The notes beneath the pieces are model-generated. The model was not told where the DNA came from. It did no database searches and was given only the letters and a program-made list of their open reading frames with translations. Of a stretch of DNA of 64,000 bases, positions 38,459 to 49,914 are shown piece by piece. The DNA comes from Eutreptiella sp. 'Long Island Sound 2002' (lineage: Eukaryota > Euglenozoa > Euglenophyceae > Eutreptiales > Eutreptiaceae): the NCBI GenBank assembly GCA_964036045.1, contig OZ038378.1, positions 143,402,910 to 143,466,909 on the forward strand. Direction: 5' to 3'. The translations under genes and the position numbers were made by a program. The first letter of the stretch is position 1, and each line of letters starts with the position of its first letter.

Positions 38459-40126
38459 ATGGAGCGGCCCTTCGACGACGCAGCTATGCTGCATTTCATC
38501 AGAGACAGTTTGTTTCGAAGTGATTCACCCTTGCATCACGAATTTTCGACCTCGTTAGAGAAGTTCATCGCAGAGCGCATCGCTAGTCGAGAAAGCGAGT
38601 GGTTTCCATGTCTCTCTCGTGATCTTCACAGCTGTTCGCAGAAGCTTGCGGATACTCAAGCCAAAGTTATCGAATTGGAACAACGCATCGATGTATTGCA
38701 GGCAACAGCAGCAAGTGCTACCGCAGCAACTGAACAACGCGTCGATGTATTGCAGGCAACAGCAGCAAGTGCTACGGCAGCAACTGGCCAGCGCATCGAT
38801 ACCTTGCAGTCCTCGACGGAAAATGCAACTCAAGCTGCTGCAAATGAGCTTCGACGCGTAGAACATGAATTGTCGCAATGTTACGCTCTTCTCAACGAAT
38901 TGGTACGAACTTCGAGTCCACCACCTCCGAACAACATCCAGTTTCCGCAACCACAACAACAACAGTTTCCGCAACCACCGTCTTCTTCGAATTCGAACCA
39001 ACCTCACCCTCCACAACAACCACTCCCACAGCGGCCTACCTTCGAACCACTACCCCAGTTCGTAGTTCAACGTGCTCCTTCGCAGGAGATTTTGGGACGC
39101 CGCGTCGAGCGCCTGAACAAACTGGTCAAGAGGTTCACGGGTAAACCTGGATGTGGAGAATTTCGAACATGGAAAGAAGATTTACTACGAGCCTTCACTT
39201 TGTCGGACATCACCTCACCCGTCGATCAGGCAGCAACGATGTCATTCCTCCTCGATGGTGATGCCGCTGAGTACTATCATAGCCTGACGAAAGTTGTACA
39301 GGACGACTGGTTCGAGCTCATGCGTGTGTTAGGCCAGCGTTTCGACTGCATATCCCATGAGCCAGTGTATTTGTCGATAATGTTGAGCTTGAAAGAGAGC
39401 GAGTTTCCCCGACATGCAGATTACGTTCGAGAATTTCGTACATGCGTTATCAAGTCGAAGGTCAACACGAATGAACTCCAGATGGGTTACCTCGTCAGCT
39501 CTCGATTTGTTGAAGGGTTGTCGAATGACGCTGTGCGCCGGCAGTACATCGTTGAAGTCCGTTCGAGATGGCGTTCTAATAATCCATTTGGATTCGATAC
39601 CTTGGTAGAGACCATCGCAGAAGCCTACATTGCGGCTGGGTATCAACTGGAAGAAGTACAGAACGCATCGAGAACGACATCAGATCACACCCTGGGTCCT
39701 GCAGTGTCGAGACCCCTGCCTATGATGGTCCCACCTACTTCGACTTCCACGTTTCCATCGAACCCTATGCCAACGCCACACGTCACACCGATGCCGACCC
39801 CAGCTGCGGCGCCCACGGCTTCGACCGTGGCAGAGCCGATGAATCTGGATGCAATTGCCAAGCTTCGAGAAGAGTTACATGCCTACATTGGTGAACGGTT
39901 CGGACGTCAACATGGCGGACGCCAAGATGGTCGAGAAAGCAGACGTTGCTACAACTGTGGCGAACAAGGACACTTGGCCCGCGACTGTCCAAAAGGTCGA
40001 CTGCCATCCCGAGGACGAGAACGCCGGGAATCACGGTCGAACACACCGAAACGAGATCAAAGTCGAGACAGCAAGGGACGGTTTCGATCCCGCTCCAAGA
40101 GCAGAGAAAGGCCTACAACGGCCTAG
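38459..40126 (+). CDS. gag: Gypsy-B Gag with coiled coil and CCHC zinc knuckle
   Basis: 555 codons. The N-terminal third is a coiled coil with an 18-residue repeat (RIDVLQATAASATAATEQ type, 38684-38791). A Gln/Pro-rich linker follows, then a capsid-like core (FTGKPGCGEFRTWKEDLLRAF, DAAEYYHSL, RFVEGLSNDAVRRQY). A perfect C-x2-C-x4-H-x4-C knuckle (CYNCGEQGHLARDC) lies near residue 495, then an Arg/Ser-rich tail to TAG 40124. Pol overlaps the last 280 bases or so in another phase, so a +1 (or -2) frameshift is expected for Gag-Pol. Forms particles and packages RNA. Confidence 0.93.
   Translation: MERPFDDAAMLHFIRDSLFRSDSPLHHEFSTSLEKFIAERIASRESEWFPCLSRDLHSCSQKLADTQAKVIELEQRIDVLQATAASATAATEQRVDVLQATAASATAATGQRIDTLQSSTENATQAAANELRRVEHELSQCYALLNELVRTSSPPPPNNIQFPQPQQQQFPQPPSSSNSNQPHPPQQPLPQRPTFEPLPQFVVQRAPSQEILGRRVERLNKLVKRFTGKPGCGEFRTWKEDLLRAFTLSDITSPVDQAATMSFLLDGDAAEYYHSLTKVVQDDWFELMRVLGQRFDCISHEPVYLSIMLSLKESEFPRHADYVREFRTCVIKSKVNTNELQMGYLVSSRFVEGLSNDAVRRQYIVEVRSRWRSNNPFGFDTLVETIAEAYIAAGYQLEEVQNASRTTSDHTLGPAVSRPLPMMVPPTSTSTFPSNPMPTPHVTPMPTPAAAPTASTVAEPMNLDAIAKLREELHAYIGERFGRQHGGRQDGRESRRCYNCGEQGHLARDCPKGRLPSRGRERRESRSNTPKRDQSRDSKGRFRSRSKSRERPTTA
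38684..38791 (+). repeat. 54-bp tandem duplication in Gypsy-B gag
   Basis: Two copies (38684-38737, 38738-38791) and a partial third, encoding an 18-residue coiled-coil unit. Confidence 0.85.
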
Positions 40127-43100
40127 AAAACAATTCCGAAGACCTGGTGGCGGACGTCCTCGAGAAGAGCTGAACACCACCACCAGCACCAATAAACCCG
40201 AAAAGAATTCGACGCTTGGAAGTGTCACTGTCGAAGGAACCGAACCTGAGCATGCGTCTCTGTTCACGGTTCGAGGGCGCATTTGCGCATGCCGTGAAGA
40301 CTCCTTTGACTCCAGCGTGGAACTGTTGGTCGACTGTGGAGCGACCAGTGACTTTATGTCGATGCAAACAGCAAAGAGGGCGCGACTTCCCCTCTATAAA
40401 CTGAGAAACCCTGGACATGTCTTGACAGCAGGAGGTGTCCAAGTCGAAGTACGGTACTACACGCGAGCTTATGTTCGAGTTGGAGAGCTTGTATTTCGTC
40501 ATCACTTCAAGGTCTTGGAGATTTTGCCGGATGTAGTGCTTGGACTACCATGGCTTCGAAGCTACAATCCAACTGTCAACTGGAAGGAGCGATACGCCGA
40601 CATCCAACATGGTTCCATTTCGTACCGGTTGTCTTTTGGCGAATCACGACATTCCACCCAGCTACAGTTTCAAGCAGCTTCAAAGCTGGACCTTCTTTCG
40701 ATACTTTCATCCAGTTCCTCGAAAGCGAGTCCGGTTGGGAATCCTACCCCACATGCCAACGAACACCCTGACCTACACTCGTCGACACACGTTCAGCGCA
40801 GTACTGACACGTACGATGAGTCCGAAACGGAAGATGGTATCACCGATGAGGAGTGCAGCGATATGGAGATTGAGTACATTTCGTTGCCGAAACTCAAAAG
40901 AGAGATCCGTCGATCTGATCTCACGGGAGATCAAGTATTTCTGTGTTGCATGCCTCGACCAGCAGTGCCGGTCGATGAAATGTATAAGATGCAAGCCAGT
41001 GATGGCAATGATGACGGGCTTGACCCTGTCCGACGCAAACTACCGAGTCGATTACACAAGTGGGCGGACCTCTACGACCGGGAGAAAGCGGAATATGGAG
41101 ACCTACCTCCGCATCGACCTGGAAGAGACCATCGAATACGCCTCGATTCGGAAGAAAATCCACCATGGGTACACCCTTACAAAATGGATCCGAGCCAACT
41201 AGATGAACTTCGACGACAATTGGACAAGTTGCATCGATCTGGTCGCATCAGACCATCCTCGAGTCCATACGGAGCGGGTTGCCTACTGGTGAAGAAAGCG
41301 AATGGTAAATGGCGTATGTCCGTCGACTACCGAGCGTTGAATACACGAACTGTACGAGATCGATATCCTTTGCCATCGATCCAATCCATCTTGAGTACAC
41401 TGGGGGGTTCCACCGTATTCTCAAAGATTGACCTTGTTAGTGGGTTCCACCAGATCCGAATTCAAGACGAAGATATCGAGAAAACCGCCTTCAACACACA
41501 ATTTGGCGCCTTCGAGTGGGTTGTTATGCCCTTTGGCCTCTGCAATGCGCCATCGACGTTCCAACGCGTCGTGAATGATGTCCTTCGAGACCACTTGGGG
41601 ATCTTTGTATGGGTGTACATTGACGACATCCTCGTCTTCTCGAAGGATGCGGACGAACACCAACGACACCTCGACCTGGTACATGACCTACTCCGTGAGC
41701 AACAGCTCTTCCCCTGCATCGATAAATCCACATTTTTTCAGAGTCGAGTGCCCTTCTGCGGATACATCATCGACCAAGATGGAGTACACATGGACCCCGA
41801 AAAGATCAAGGTCATTCGAGGTTGGCCTCCACCAACTACGGTCCATGAAGTTCGACAGTTCATTGGATTGTGTGGATTTTACCAGCAGTTTGTCGAAGGG
41901 TTCCAAGCTGTCGCAGCCCCTCTGACTGCAATGTTTAAGGCAGACTTCGAGTGGGAATGGACAGCCGTCCACCAAGCTTCCTTCGACAAGCTGAAGCAGG
42001 CGATGATCAGCGCGACACATCTCAGTGCTATCGACCCCCGACAGCCGTATGACCTGTACACAGACGCTTCGAAAGACTGCGTGGGTGCTACGCTGGCGCA
42101 ACGATGTGCGCATGGGAAGTACAAGGGACATCTTCGACCTATTGCCTTCATGTCGCGGAAAATGCAGCCTGCCGAAACTCGATACCCGATTCGAGAACAG
42201 GAGTTGTTGGCCATCTTATTAGCCTTGAAACAATGGTTTCACCTACTTCGAGGACCGCAGCAGGTGCACGTGCACACTGACCACGAAAGTCTTGGATATC
42301 TCAAGACCTGTCCTCGACCGCTGACACCACGGCAAGCACGATGGTCCCAATTCCTCGAGGAATACAACCTGACGTTGTGGTACGTGCCGGGCCTCGAGAA
42401 CCCTGCGGCAGATGCCTGCTCTCGTTTAACTTCGCGGCAGTTGATGGAGATCGAAAATGCTACACGTACACGGGCTTTCGCAATTCCCCTGGTCGAAGAT
42501 TGGGCTTCACCGGAAGGAGAACCTGTCGATGAGTTCCTACATGTACTCGAAGACACATTCTCTCATGACGAGGTGTGGCCCCAGCCGTACGACCACCTGT
42601 ACGTTTCACTACGAAGCGGACGCTCCGTGGGGAAGGAACTTGACGCAGATGAGCTTGCGGAACCAGCCCTCCAATTCGACACCGAACCCGCCGTCGAGCC
42701 GGAGGACCTGGAGCCGCGACCGTCGAGCGCGACAACTGCGGAGCCGGAGGACCTGAGACTGGATCCAGCACCATCGGACGAGATCATGGCTGAGAATTCA
42801 CACCAACCAAACATGCATCTCGATGAGGCTGGCAATGAGCCAGACACGTCTACTGACACCGACGACCTCCCCGATGTAAGCATGGATCGCCCCCTTCGAG
42901 TCACCTTTGGCAATGAACTTCGATACGCACCGACCATGGCGGAACTGATTCGCTGTCGACGTCACCGTGACGGCACGTTGCAATCGGTTCCCTTGCCGAA
43001 GGTTGGGTGGAACACGCCGTACCCTTCGAGTCTTAAGGGTACACACCGCCGAGTACATGGACATTATCAGTGCAAAGACTTGACTTCGACAGCTGTGTGG

Positions 43101-43814
43101 GCGACAGCCTATCGGGAGGACCCCCGGAGGAAACACATCTACGAAGTCGCAATTGGAAGCCCTGCGGCACGACACCAGCTTCGAGATGCCAAGTTGTCCT
43201 TCGATGATGGCAAATTCTTCCATTTGTCGATGATGGGCAAACGTGTGCTTGTCCCCCGAACGCTGGTTACGTCGATTGTGGCTATGTATCACGAGTCGGA
43301 GTTCTATGGCCACTCAGGAGTCCTTCGAACCATGGCCCTGATTAAGCGCGACTATGTATGTTCACACCTACGACACTATGTCGAGCGATACATACTAAGT
43401 TGCGATGTCTGTCAAGCGGCGAAATCAAGACGAGTCGACACCGCCAGAGTCCCAAGACCCTTGCCGGTGCCCGACACCAAATGGCACAGTGTGTCCATCG
43501 ATTGGGTTTCGGGATTGCCGCCGACCACAAGGGGCCATGATGCCATCATGACTGTAGTCGACCGATTCTCCAAGCGTGGAATGTTCATCCCTTGTCGCAA
43601 GGATATGACAGCCGACGACCTCATCTATGTGTTCCTACGTGAGGTTATTCGATTGAAAGGATGCCCTCGACAAATTGTTTCTGACCGAGACAAGCTGTTC
43701 GAGTCTCAGGTGTGGAAGGAGTTGGCCCAGCGCTTCAAGATTGAGATGCATCAAACAGTGGCCAACCGCCCTCGAGGCAATGGCCTGGCGGAGCGCAGCA
43801 ATCAGTCCATCCTC
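39849..43814 (+). CDS. pol: Gypsy-B Pol: protease, RT, RNase H, integrase up to in-frame TAG
   Basis: 1322 codons up to TAG 43815. The real pol sequence starts after the frameshift from gag (39950-40126). Protease near residue 162 has VDCGATSDFM (Cys for the usual Thr/Ser) with VVLGLPWL. RT: WRMSVDYRALN, FSKIDLVSGFHQI, VMPFGLCNAPSTFQ and YIDDILVFSK near residue 590. RNase H: LYTDASKDCVG, REQELLAILLAL, HTDHESL. Integrase: H..H near HESEFYGHSG, CDVCQAAK, SIDWVSGLP (Asp), VSDRDKLFES (Asp) and GNGLAERSNQS (Glu). The TAG falls just after this motif where related integrases often have Gln. Standard chromovirus-like layout with no Dam-like module. Confidence 0.93.
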
Positions 43815-43817
43815 TAG

Positions 43818-44537
43818 CGCCTGCGTACACACGGCATCTTCGGCAACAACGAGTGGGATGTCGACCTCCTGTTCGCCGAAATCCAGTTCAACAACCTGAC
43901 ATCCAATAGTCTTCGACTATCCCCGTTCGAGATAGATGAAGGATGCACACCCCATTTTCCATTGGATTTTCCCCGAATGACTTCTCATGCACATGAACCA
44001 TCGACCGTGAATGATTACATGCAACGAGCGGAACGTACCTTCGATTCTGTGCGTGCAATGCTTGCCGAGGAACGTCGACGCCAGATGCATGTGGTCCTGC
44101 AAATGGACCGACACGTTCGAGTGCCTGTAGTCGGTGAACAATGGTGGGTGTTGGTGCCTGAATATCGACATAAAGGGAAACTCGATGTTGTCTGCTGCGG
44201 CCCTTACAAAATACTCGAGGTACTGAACAAGGGCGAGAATGTCAAACTGGACATCCCTGCCCCCTTCGATGGGTTGCGAGTTTTCAATCGAGACAGCATA
44301 AAACCCTACGTCCATCGAGAGGGACAGCCGGTGTGGGAGTTTCTGATGCCCCCTGTCAAAACTGGAGAATCTCCTCGACTTGTCAAAATTGTGGCTAGAC
44401 GTCGAGTGGGATCTAAAAAGCGCCGCACATTCCTGTACCAATGTGAATGGGATGACGACACATGGTCTTTGGAGTCGAGCAAGGCTCTAGAGGAGGATCC
44501 TGTGTACCTTGAGTTCCTTCGACTCCACCCTGAGTAA
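43818..44537 (+). CDS. pol: Gypsy-B Pol continued: integrase C-terminus, GPY/F and chromodomain-like end
   Basis: Same frame as 39849-43814 with only TAG 43815 between (RLRTHGIFGNNEWD follows). It contains LSPFEI, a long helix (QRAERTFDSVRAMLAEERRRQ), the GPY motif CCGPYKILEVL with IKPY, and a terminal chromodomain-like segment (VKIVARRRVG...FLYQCEWDDDTWSLES). Ends in TAA. Single-base reversion to CAG would make Pol continuous. Confidence 0.88.
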   Translation, partial: RLRTHGIFGNNEWDVDLLFAEIQFNNLTSNSLRLSPFEIDEGCTPHFPLDFPRMTSHAHEPSTVNDYMQRAERTFDSVRAMLAEERRRQMHVVLQMDRHVRVPVVGEQWWVLVPEYRHKGKLDVVCCGPYKILEVLNKGENVKLDIPAPFDGLRVFNRDSIKPYVHREGQPVWEFLMPPVKTGESPRLVKIVARRRVGSKKRRTFLYQCEWDDDTWSLESSKALEEDPVYLEFLRLHPE

Positions 44538-44586
44538 CTGAGTAACACCCTTACTCTTCTCTGCAGCGTGGTTTTTCGAAAAACTC

Positions 44587-47577
44587 ATGCGAGGTTCCGG
44601 GTCGAACACCGGAGCCTCCGCCTATGGTACTACATCCCGGACGCCCCGAGCTTCCTCTCGACCTCCGCCTTCTCGAGCGACATCGTCGAACGTCATCGAT
44701 GTTGACGCGATTGAACCCCCAGCGAGGACGACTTCAACTGGCCGCTGCTTGTCGGTAGCATCAGCGCCAACTCGTCCGAATCGACCTCTCGATCCATTCG
44801 AACCGCCGCACTACAGCCAGTCGTCATATGCTGGGAGCTCGAAAGGAAAAGGAGGCCCGTCGAAAGGAGGCAAGGGAGGTGTGTTCCCTCGCGGGAAATT
44901 TGCGGGAATAGCGCCGAGTGGACGAACCATCATAACAGGAGGCGCCGAAGGCTTGGAAGTGCTCGAGATAGCCCTGGCCAGCTTGCCTGTTCTGGAACTG
45001 ACGAAGGGAGGGACTCCACCCGACATGCCGCCGGAACTCTGTAAGCTGTACGGGCCCCCTCCCCCGGTGGATGCAGAATACTTTCAAGAGCGGTGCTCAA
45101 GCCCTGACTGGTTCGATTCTGATGATGAAGATCTTGCTTGCTACACGGGGTACGACGACTGATCTTCCTTCTTCTGTTCAGCGCCCGGATGGGTCGACAG
45201 TTCTTGGACATCGAGGCCGAACACCTGGACATCGAGGTCATCCAGAGAGGATCCGGGTACCGGAGAGCCGAAAGTCGAAGACGACTGGGTCGACCAATCC
45301 TGGCATTTGAATGCCCCGAAAACACAAGCTTCTACTCGAACGAACCAATCCCACTCCTACTACCACGACGCCGACTCCTATTACCACGACGATGACTACA
45401 ACTACGACGCTGAACCCTGGCCACTCGAGTCCGACGACGAAGCAGAATATCCTTACGAACCCGCGCGGTCGATAGCACCACCCAGCTACGATTCTGTGCC
45501 GGTGCCGGAGTCGAAATGGCAGCCCTACAACATGCCGCAGTACAATCATGAAATCGAGACCATCGTCGAACTTTGACACTTGGGAACGTTCGGATTGAAG
45601 CCACCCTATCGATTTGGCACACATGAAGATGATCTGATGAAGACGGAGTACACTAAGCTCGAACCATCGGTACTCACTATTGCGTCGAGTACCATGGCTG
45701 GTCTTCGAAAGCCGCACACGTTCCTGAGCGAGAAACACTATGAAGTCGTGTCGAACGCAAATGCCGCCATTGTCGAGTTGGGCAAGACCATCTGCATCGA
45801 CAGTTGGGGTCGAACCGCACCATTCCCGTACGAATTGGCTCGAAGTGCCCCTGACACGTCTTTCGATGAGCATGGAAACCTTGGTGGTAAGCCAGGATAC
45901 CAATGGTATACGAAAATCGAAGTGGCTTGTCAAAACTTTCGAACGGCCCTCATGAAATGGCGACATTATGATGAAGAGCTCGATTATGGATTCCGACAAG
46001 ACCTCACCGAACATACCCTGCCGAGTCAAATTGCTCGACTCAACCGCATGCATCGAGAGATCTCGGGTATCGACGACCTGATAAACGTTGCGGATGGGAT
46101 CGACCTGATCTTCAAGTATCGACGCTTCTGGACCCGTGAAAGGATGAGACGAGAAGCTCCCGTTGCCGTTTCGATTATGGGAGTTATCCGTGATCTTCAA
46201 AAGGTTTGCCAGGCGAACGACTGGCTCTTCGAAGATCGAGCCCCCTTCCTTGCGTACAAAGTCGATTTGCTTCTTCGCCGACACCAACTGCGCGGCCTTC
46301 GAGGCACCTCTCGACTTGGGTATAAACGATATGGGTGCGCTCCACATCGGACACAGGACCTTGCGGTCCAGCTCCAGGAATACTTTCGACTCGGAGAACA
46401 GATCAAACCCTACGCGTACAACGCTGTCGCACCAGGCGCCCCCATCGACCTTGTCCAGTTGGCGACGATCTACCAGACTGGACCCGGACGACTCGGGTAC
46501 CACGACTTCGATAGGGCAATCCGACGAGTTGCTGCCCTTCACTCATCGAATGAAGAGTATGTCAATCTTTTCCCTTTCGTGGATGCCCCCGATTTGGTTC
46601 GACGCCTGGGTACCTCGACATACCTCATGTCCCCCTTCGAGGCCGGATACCAAGATGGACAACGTTGGCGTCAGACGGTCAAGTTTCGAAGGGACGTGTA
46701 TGCTGACGAACGGGAGGAGATCGAGAAAACCGACTCGCCTGCGAGCGACCCGTTCCACCCGGACCCCCTCGATCACCGGTTCTTGTCGATGGAGTCTAAT
46801 GCCTATCAGCACCACTTCGACATTCCGTTCTTCAAGTACCTCACGCCGATCCACGATGACTTTAAGGCTGCACATCGACGCAAGGTCAGCTGCCGAGACC
46901 AAGTCCTCGAAGCGGTCATTGTCGACACGGCTTCGAGCCTTGTGACTGCAGAAGCGGTTCGATTCGCTCTGCAGAGTTCCCTCGCTGACGGCCACTATGT
47001 CCATCAACACCTCGGTCGACTCCAAGAAGAAGGTTCTCGAACCGACACGCTTGAGATCGTCGACCGATATGCCCTCGGCCCTGAGAAGGACGACATCAGC
47101 GCCGTCATTGTCGTACGACGACTTTCGATTGCCGACACGCCGTGGTGGCGAGTCGATACGCGAACCGGTCAGTTCTACCACAGCATGGCCGCTGGTACTG
47201 GTTCGAAGGAAACCTATCGGTGGTCTACTGGTCGACATGACGGATACTCCTTCGAGGTCACCAATCGGGCCGATCTGTGGAGTGAGGACGTTTGGAAACC
47301 GTCGAGCCTCTGGGACTTCTATTCGACCAGGGCACAAACACTGGGACCTGGACAATTTCGAGCGCTTGCCCGTGAACATGTCTTCGTATTCCAGTACAAG
47401 TGCCCCGTCGACGACCGACCTGGTGATCCCAACCTTCGATTGCTGAACCATCGATCTGGTATCCTGATTCAGAAGCGTGCCCTCGACAGTGATATCCGTC
47501 GACACTATACGGGTCATGACACCTTCAAGTTCATGGCTGGCGTCGAGACACTAAAGGAAGTGCATGGGCTATGTTGA
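44587..47577 (+). CDS. Gypsy-B ORF3: long accessory frame, function unknown, two internal TGA
   Basis: One frame of about 996 codons from ATG 44587 to TGA 47575, interrupted only by TGA 45160 and TGA 45574. First part: Ser/Thr/Pro-rich, then Gly/Lys-rich, then an acidic end (DWFDSDDEDLACYTGYDD). Middle: Tyr/Asp-rich (SYYHDADSYYHDDDYN). The last 665 codons look like a folded protein (LSEKHYEVVSNANAAIVELG, FKYRRFWTRERMRRE, NLFPFVDAPDLVRRL, TPWWRVDTRTGQFYHS). No signal peptide or membrane segment, so not obviously envelope-like. I do not recognise a family. Position 3' of pol matches where Ty3/Gypsy elements sometimes carry an extra gene. Confidence 0.7.
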
Positions 47578-48176
47578 CTTCCCGTGGATCGTTCGTACAC
47601 GTTCACGTGGGGCACGGATTGCTGATTCGACATGTCTGGATGCCAAGTAATGGCTGGTTCGACAGTCTGGATGCCAAGTAATGGCTGATTCGACAGTCTG
47701 GATGCCAAGTAATGGCTTATTCGACAGTCTGGATGCCATTAATAGTATCGAATGCCTCCATATGCCCTGTCGAGCTGACAAATGTACAGGCCTGTTGGTC
47801 TGCTGAGCATCCAGCTTCGATGTTATGGTATGTTATGGTTCGACGTGCCCACAGCCTTGCTGCGGGTCCAGCGCCCGTGCAGTGTGCCTGGCGAGGTTGT
47901 CTTCTGCAGCTTCCGCCGAAAGCCGCAGCCGTGGCAAAGTCGAACACGGCGTGTGAATGAGGCGCTGACGACCGGTGTCCCATGACTGCACCTCGGTGTG
48001 TGATCTCGACCAGAATTGGTCCACTGTTTCGACCAGGATTGGTCCACTGTTATGCTTCTGTAGCCAACACGTGTCGAGGCCCAAAATTTTTTTTTCTGTC
48101 TGGGCCTGCTCTCATTCGACATTGTGACGCCCGCCCAGGTGAGTGAGACCTCTTCAAGGTCTCAACGGGGGGGTAG
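47578..48176 (+). other. Gypsy-B 3' non-coding region
   Basis: Holds the tandem repeats at 47618-47740 and no supported ORF, ending in the G-rich tract before the LTR. Confidence 0.6.
47618..47740 (+). repeat. 31-bp tandem repeats, about four copies
   Basis: Unit starts ATGGCTGATTCGACAGTCTG and ends GATGCCAAGTA; the first copy is 32 bp and the last is incomplete. Copies differ at one or two bases. Confidence 0.9.
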
Positions 48177-48476
48177 TGTTATGGCTTCGAACAGCAGCAG
48201 CGCAACAGCGCAGCGCAACAGCGCGCAAATTGCAAGACGCAGTCGCAATCGCGCTGACAGTCTGTGAATAATAAAGAAGCATCGATTGCCAACTGTGAAT
48301 GAGCGCTGTAAGATACTTCGATCTTTGAACAGGGTTTATGTCTTCGAGATTGTGTTATTATTGGTGCCCCGTCTAAAGATCCTGCGAGGTTTGTCGATTG
48401 GGATTTTGGATTTCGGATTTTGAGAAACAAAGAGGCACAGGAGTGCAGTCGAGTTCCCAAGAAACAAACCACAACA
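48177..48476 (+). repeat. Gypsy-B 3' LTR (300 bp)
   Basis: Partner of 38066-38365; preceded by the G-rich run ACGGGGGGGTAG that probably serves as the polypurine tract. Confidence 0.95.
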
Positions 48477-48480
48477 AGGC
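48477..48480. repeat. Target site duplication AGGC (right of Gypsy-B)
   Basis: Follows LTR end ACAACA and precedes ATGGACTACC of Gypsy-C gag. Confidence 0.8.
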
Positions 48481-49914
48481 ATGGACTACCACGCCTCGAC
48501 CGTGGCAGCCATCGCGGCCGGTCTCACGGCTGCGGCCGCTCATGAGGCAGTGGCTGCCCGGATCAGGGATGAGGTGGCGGCAACTGCCGAGGAAGCCCGC
48601 CTGACCCAGGAGGCCATTGCCTGCAAGGAGGCCGAGGTGAAGGCGCTGGAAGAGGCGCTTGCCCAAGAGAGGGCAAAGAAGGAGGTGGAGGAAAAAGCCC
48701 ACGCCGAAGCAACGGCCAAGGCCCAGGCGGACGCCGCCAAGAAGGACGCCATCAAGGCCGCGCGACGGAAGGTCGCTGAGGAGAGGGCCAAGACGGAGGC
48801 GGAGTTGGCGGCGTTGGAAGCGGAGAAGGCTCGGCTGCAGCAGGCCCGGGAAGCCGAGGTGGCTGGTGCCCGGGAGGAAGCCGAAGGGCGAGCTCCCGCA
48901 GCCACAGCCGCCGCGATGGAGTAGGCCGAGGCCAAGCTCCGCCGCGAGACTCTCCCGGGAGGATCACGAGTGGAGACCCTTCGAAAGCTTTTCGAAGGGG
49001 ACGCCTCCTCCAAGATGGCGCTGGATCCGGAGGAGGTGGACACGGGCAGCAGTGGGACCAGTGGCCCCACTGCCCATGGACGGAGGAAGGGCAAGGGGAA
49101 GACCCCCGAGAGGTCACGGGGGCCAGCGGGTGGACACCCCTACGACAGCGACCTCTTCTTCACCGCCAGCGACGGGGATGAACGAGGCCGCCGACATCGC
49201 CGAGGAGTGGCTGGCGGAGGAGGCGGAGACGTCCCCATGGAGCCGGAAGGTGAGGATGAGGATCTCCCTCCTCCCTACCGGAGCTCGGAGTCTTCCGAGA
49301 CCGAGACGCCCAGGTGGGGCGACATGGACGAGGATGACGACATGGACTTCGACATCACGAAGAAGCGCCCATCCTCGGACCCACCGAGGCTACCTGGCGG
49401 AGACCCACCGGGACCCCCTGGCGGAGGACCATCAGGACCCCCTAAAGGACGCCCACCAAGTGGACCCCCTGGAGGCGGACCACCGGGTGGGGGAGGACCC
49501 CCTGGACCGGGCGGACCCGGCGGAGGCCCTCCTGGAGGACCCCCTGGGGACCCCGACGACCCACCAGGGGACGGCGACCCGGATGCCACCCGACGGTGGA
49601 TTGTCTACCTCCGCAGGAGGGTCCAGTCCCTCGAGCGCGAGGTAGACACGGGCAAGGGCGAGATGACTCGCATTGCCAGGGTCGCCGCGCGCGCACAGAG
49701 GGAGCTAGACATCGCCAAGATCGAGATGGTCAAGAGCGCCCAGGTGGCCACTGCCACCCAGAAGCTGCTGGACATCGCCAGGGGCGAGACCAGGTCGCTG
49801 AACAACGTCATCAGCGGCCTGCAGCAGAGGCTGGATGCGCTGGAAGCCCGTGGGAGCGTCGGCAGCGACCACCCACCCCTGGAGTCCGGCTCGTCGGACG
49901 ACGGCTGGGGACCG
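48481..49914 (+). pseudogene. gag: Gypsy-C gag, middle part: long coiled coil and Gly/Pro-rich segment
   Basis: Continues the gag frame after Gypsy-B. Residues after MDYHASTVAA form a long Ala/Glu/Lys coiled coil (EEARLTQEAIACKEAEVKAL and onward). A TAG at 48922-48924 interrupts it between ME and AEAKLRRE, where a CAG (Gln) codon would fit. Then acidic and Gly/Pro-rich repeats (PPGPPGGGP type) lead into a second coiled coil (YLRRRVQSLEREV...). Near 49905 the frame shifts by one base. Structural polyprotein by position; no CCHC motif in this part. Confidence 0.6.

Larger units (their letters stand above)
38066..48476 (+). mobile_element. Gypsy-B: Ty3/Gypsy LTR retrotransposon nested in Gypsy-C gag
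   Basis: 10,411 bp between 300-bp LTRs (TGTTATGG...CACAACA) with AGGC on both sides. Order: LTR, TGG-starting primer site, gag, overlapping pol, a large third ORF, 31-bp tandem repeats, G-rich tract, LTR. Six differences between LTRs by eye. Excision plus one AGGC restores the Gypsy-C gag frame. Confidence 0.95.

Noticed and set aside
44587-47577. Gypsy-B ORF3 as an envelope gene
   Set aside because: No signal peptide, transmembrane helix, cleavage site or Cys pattern visible.
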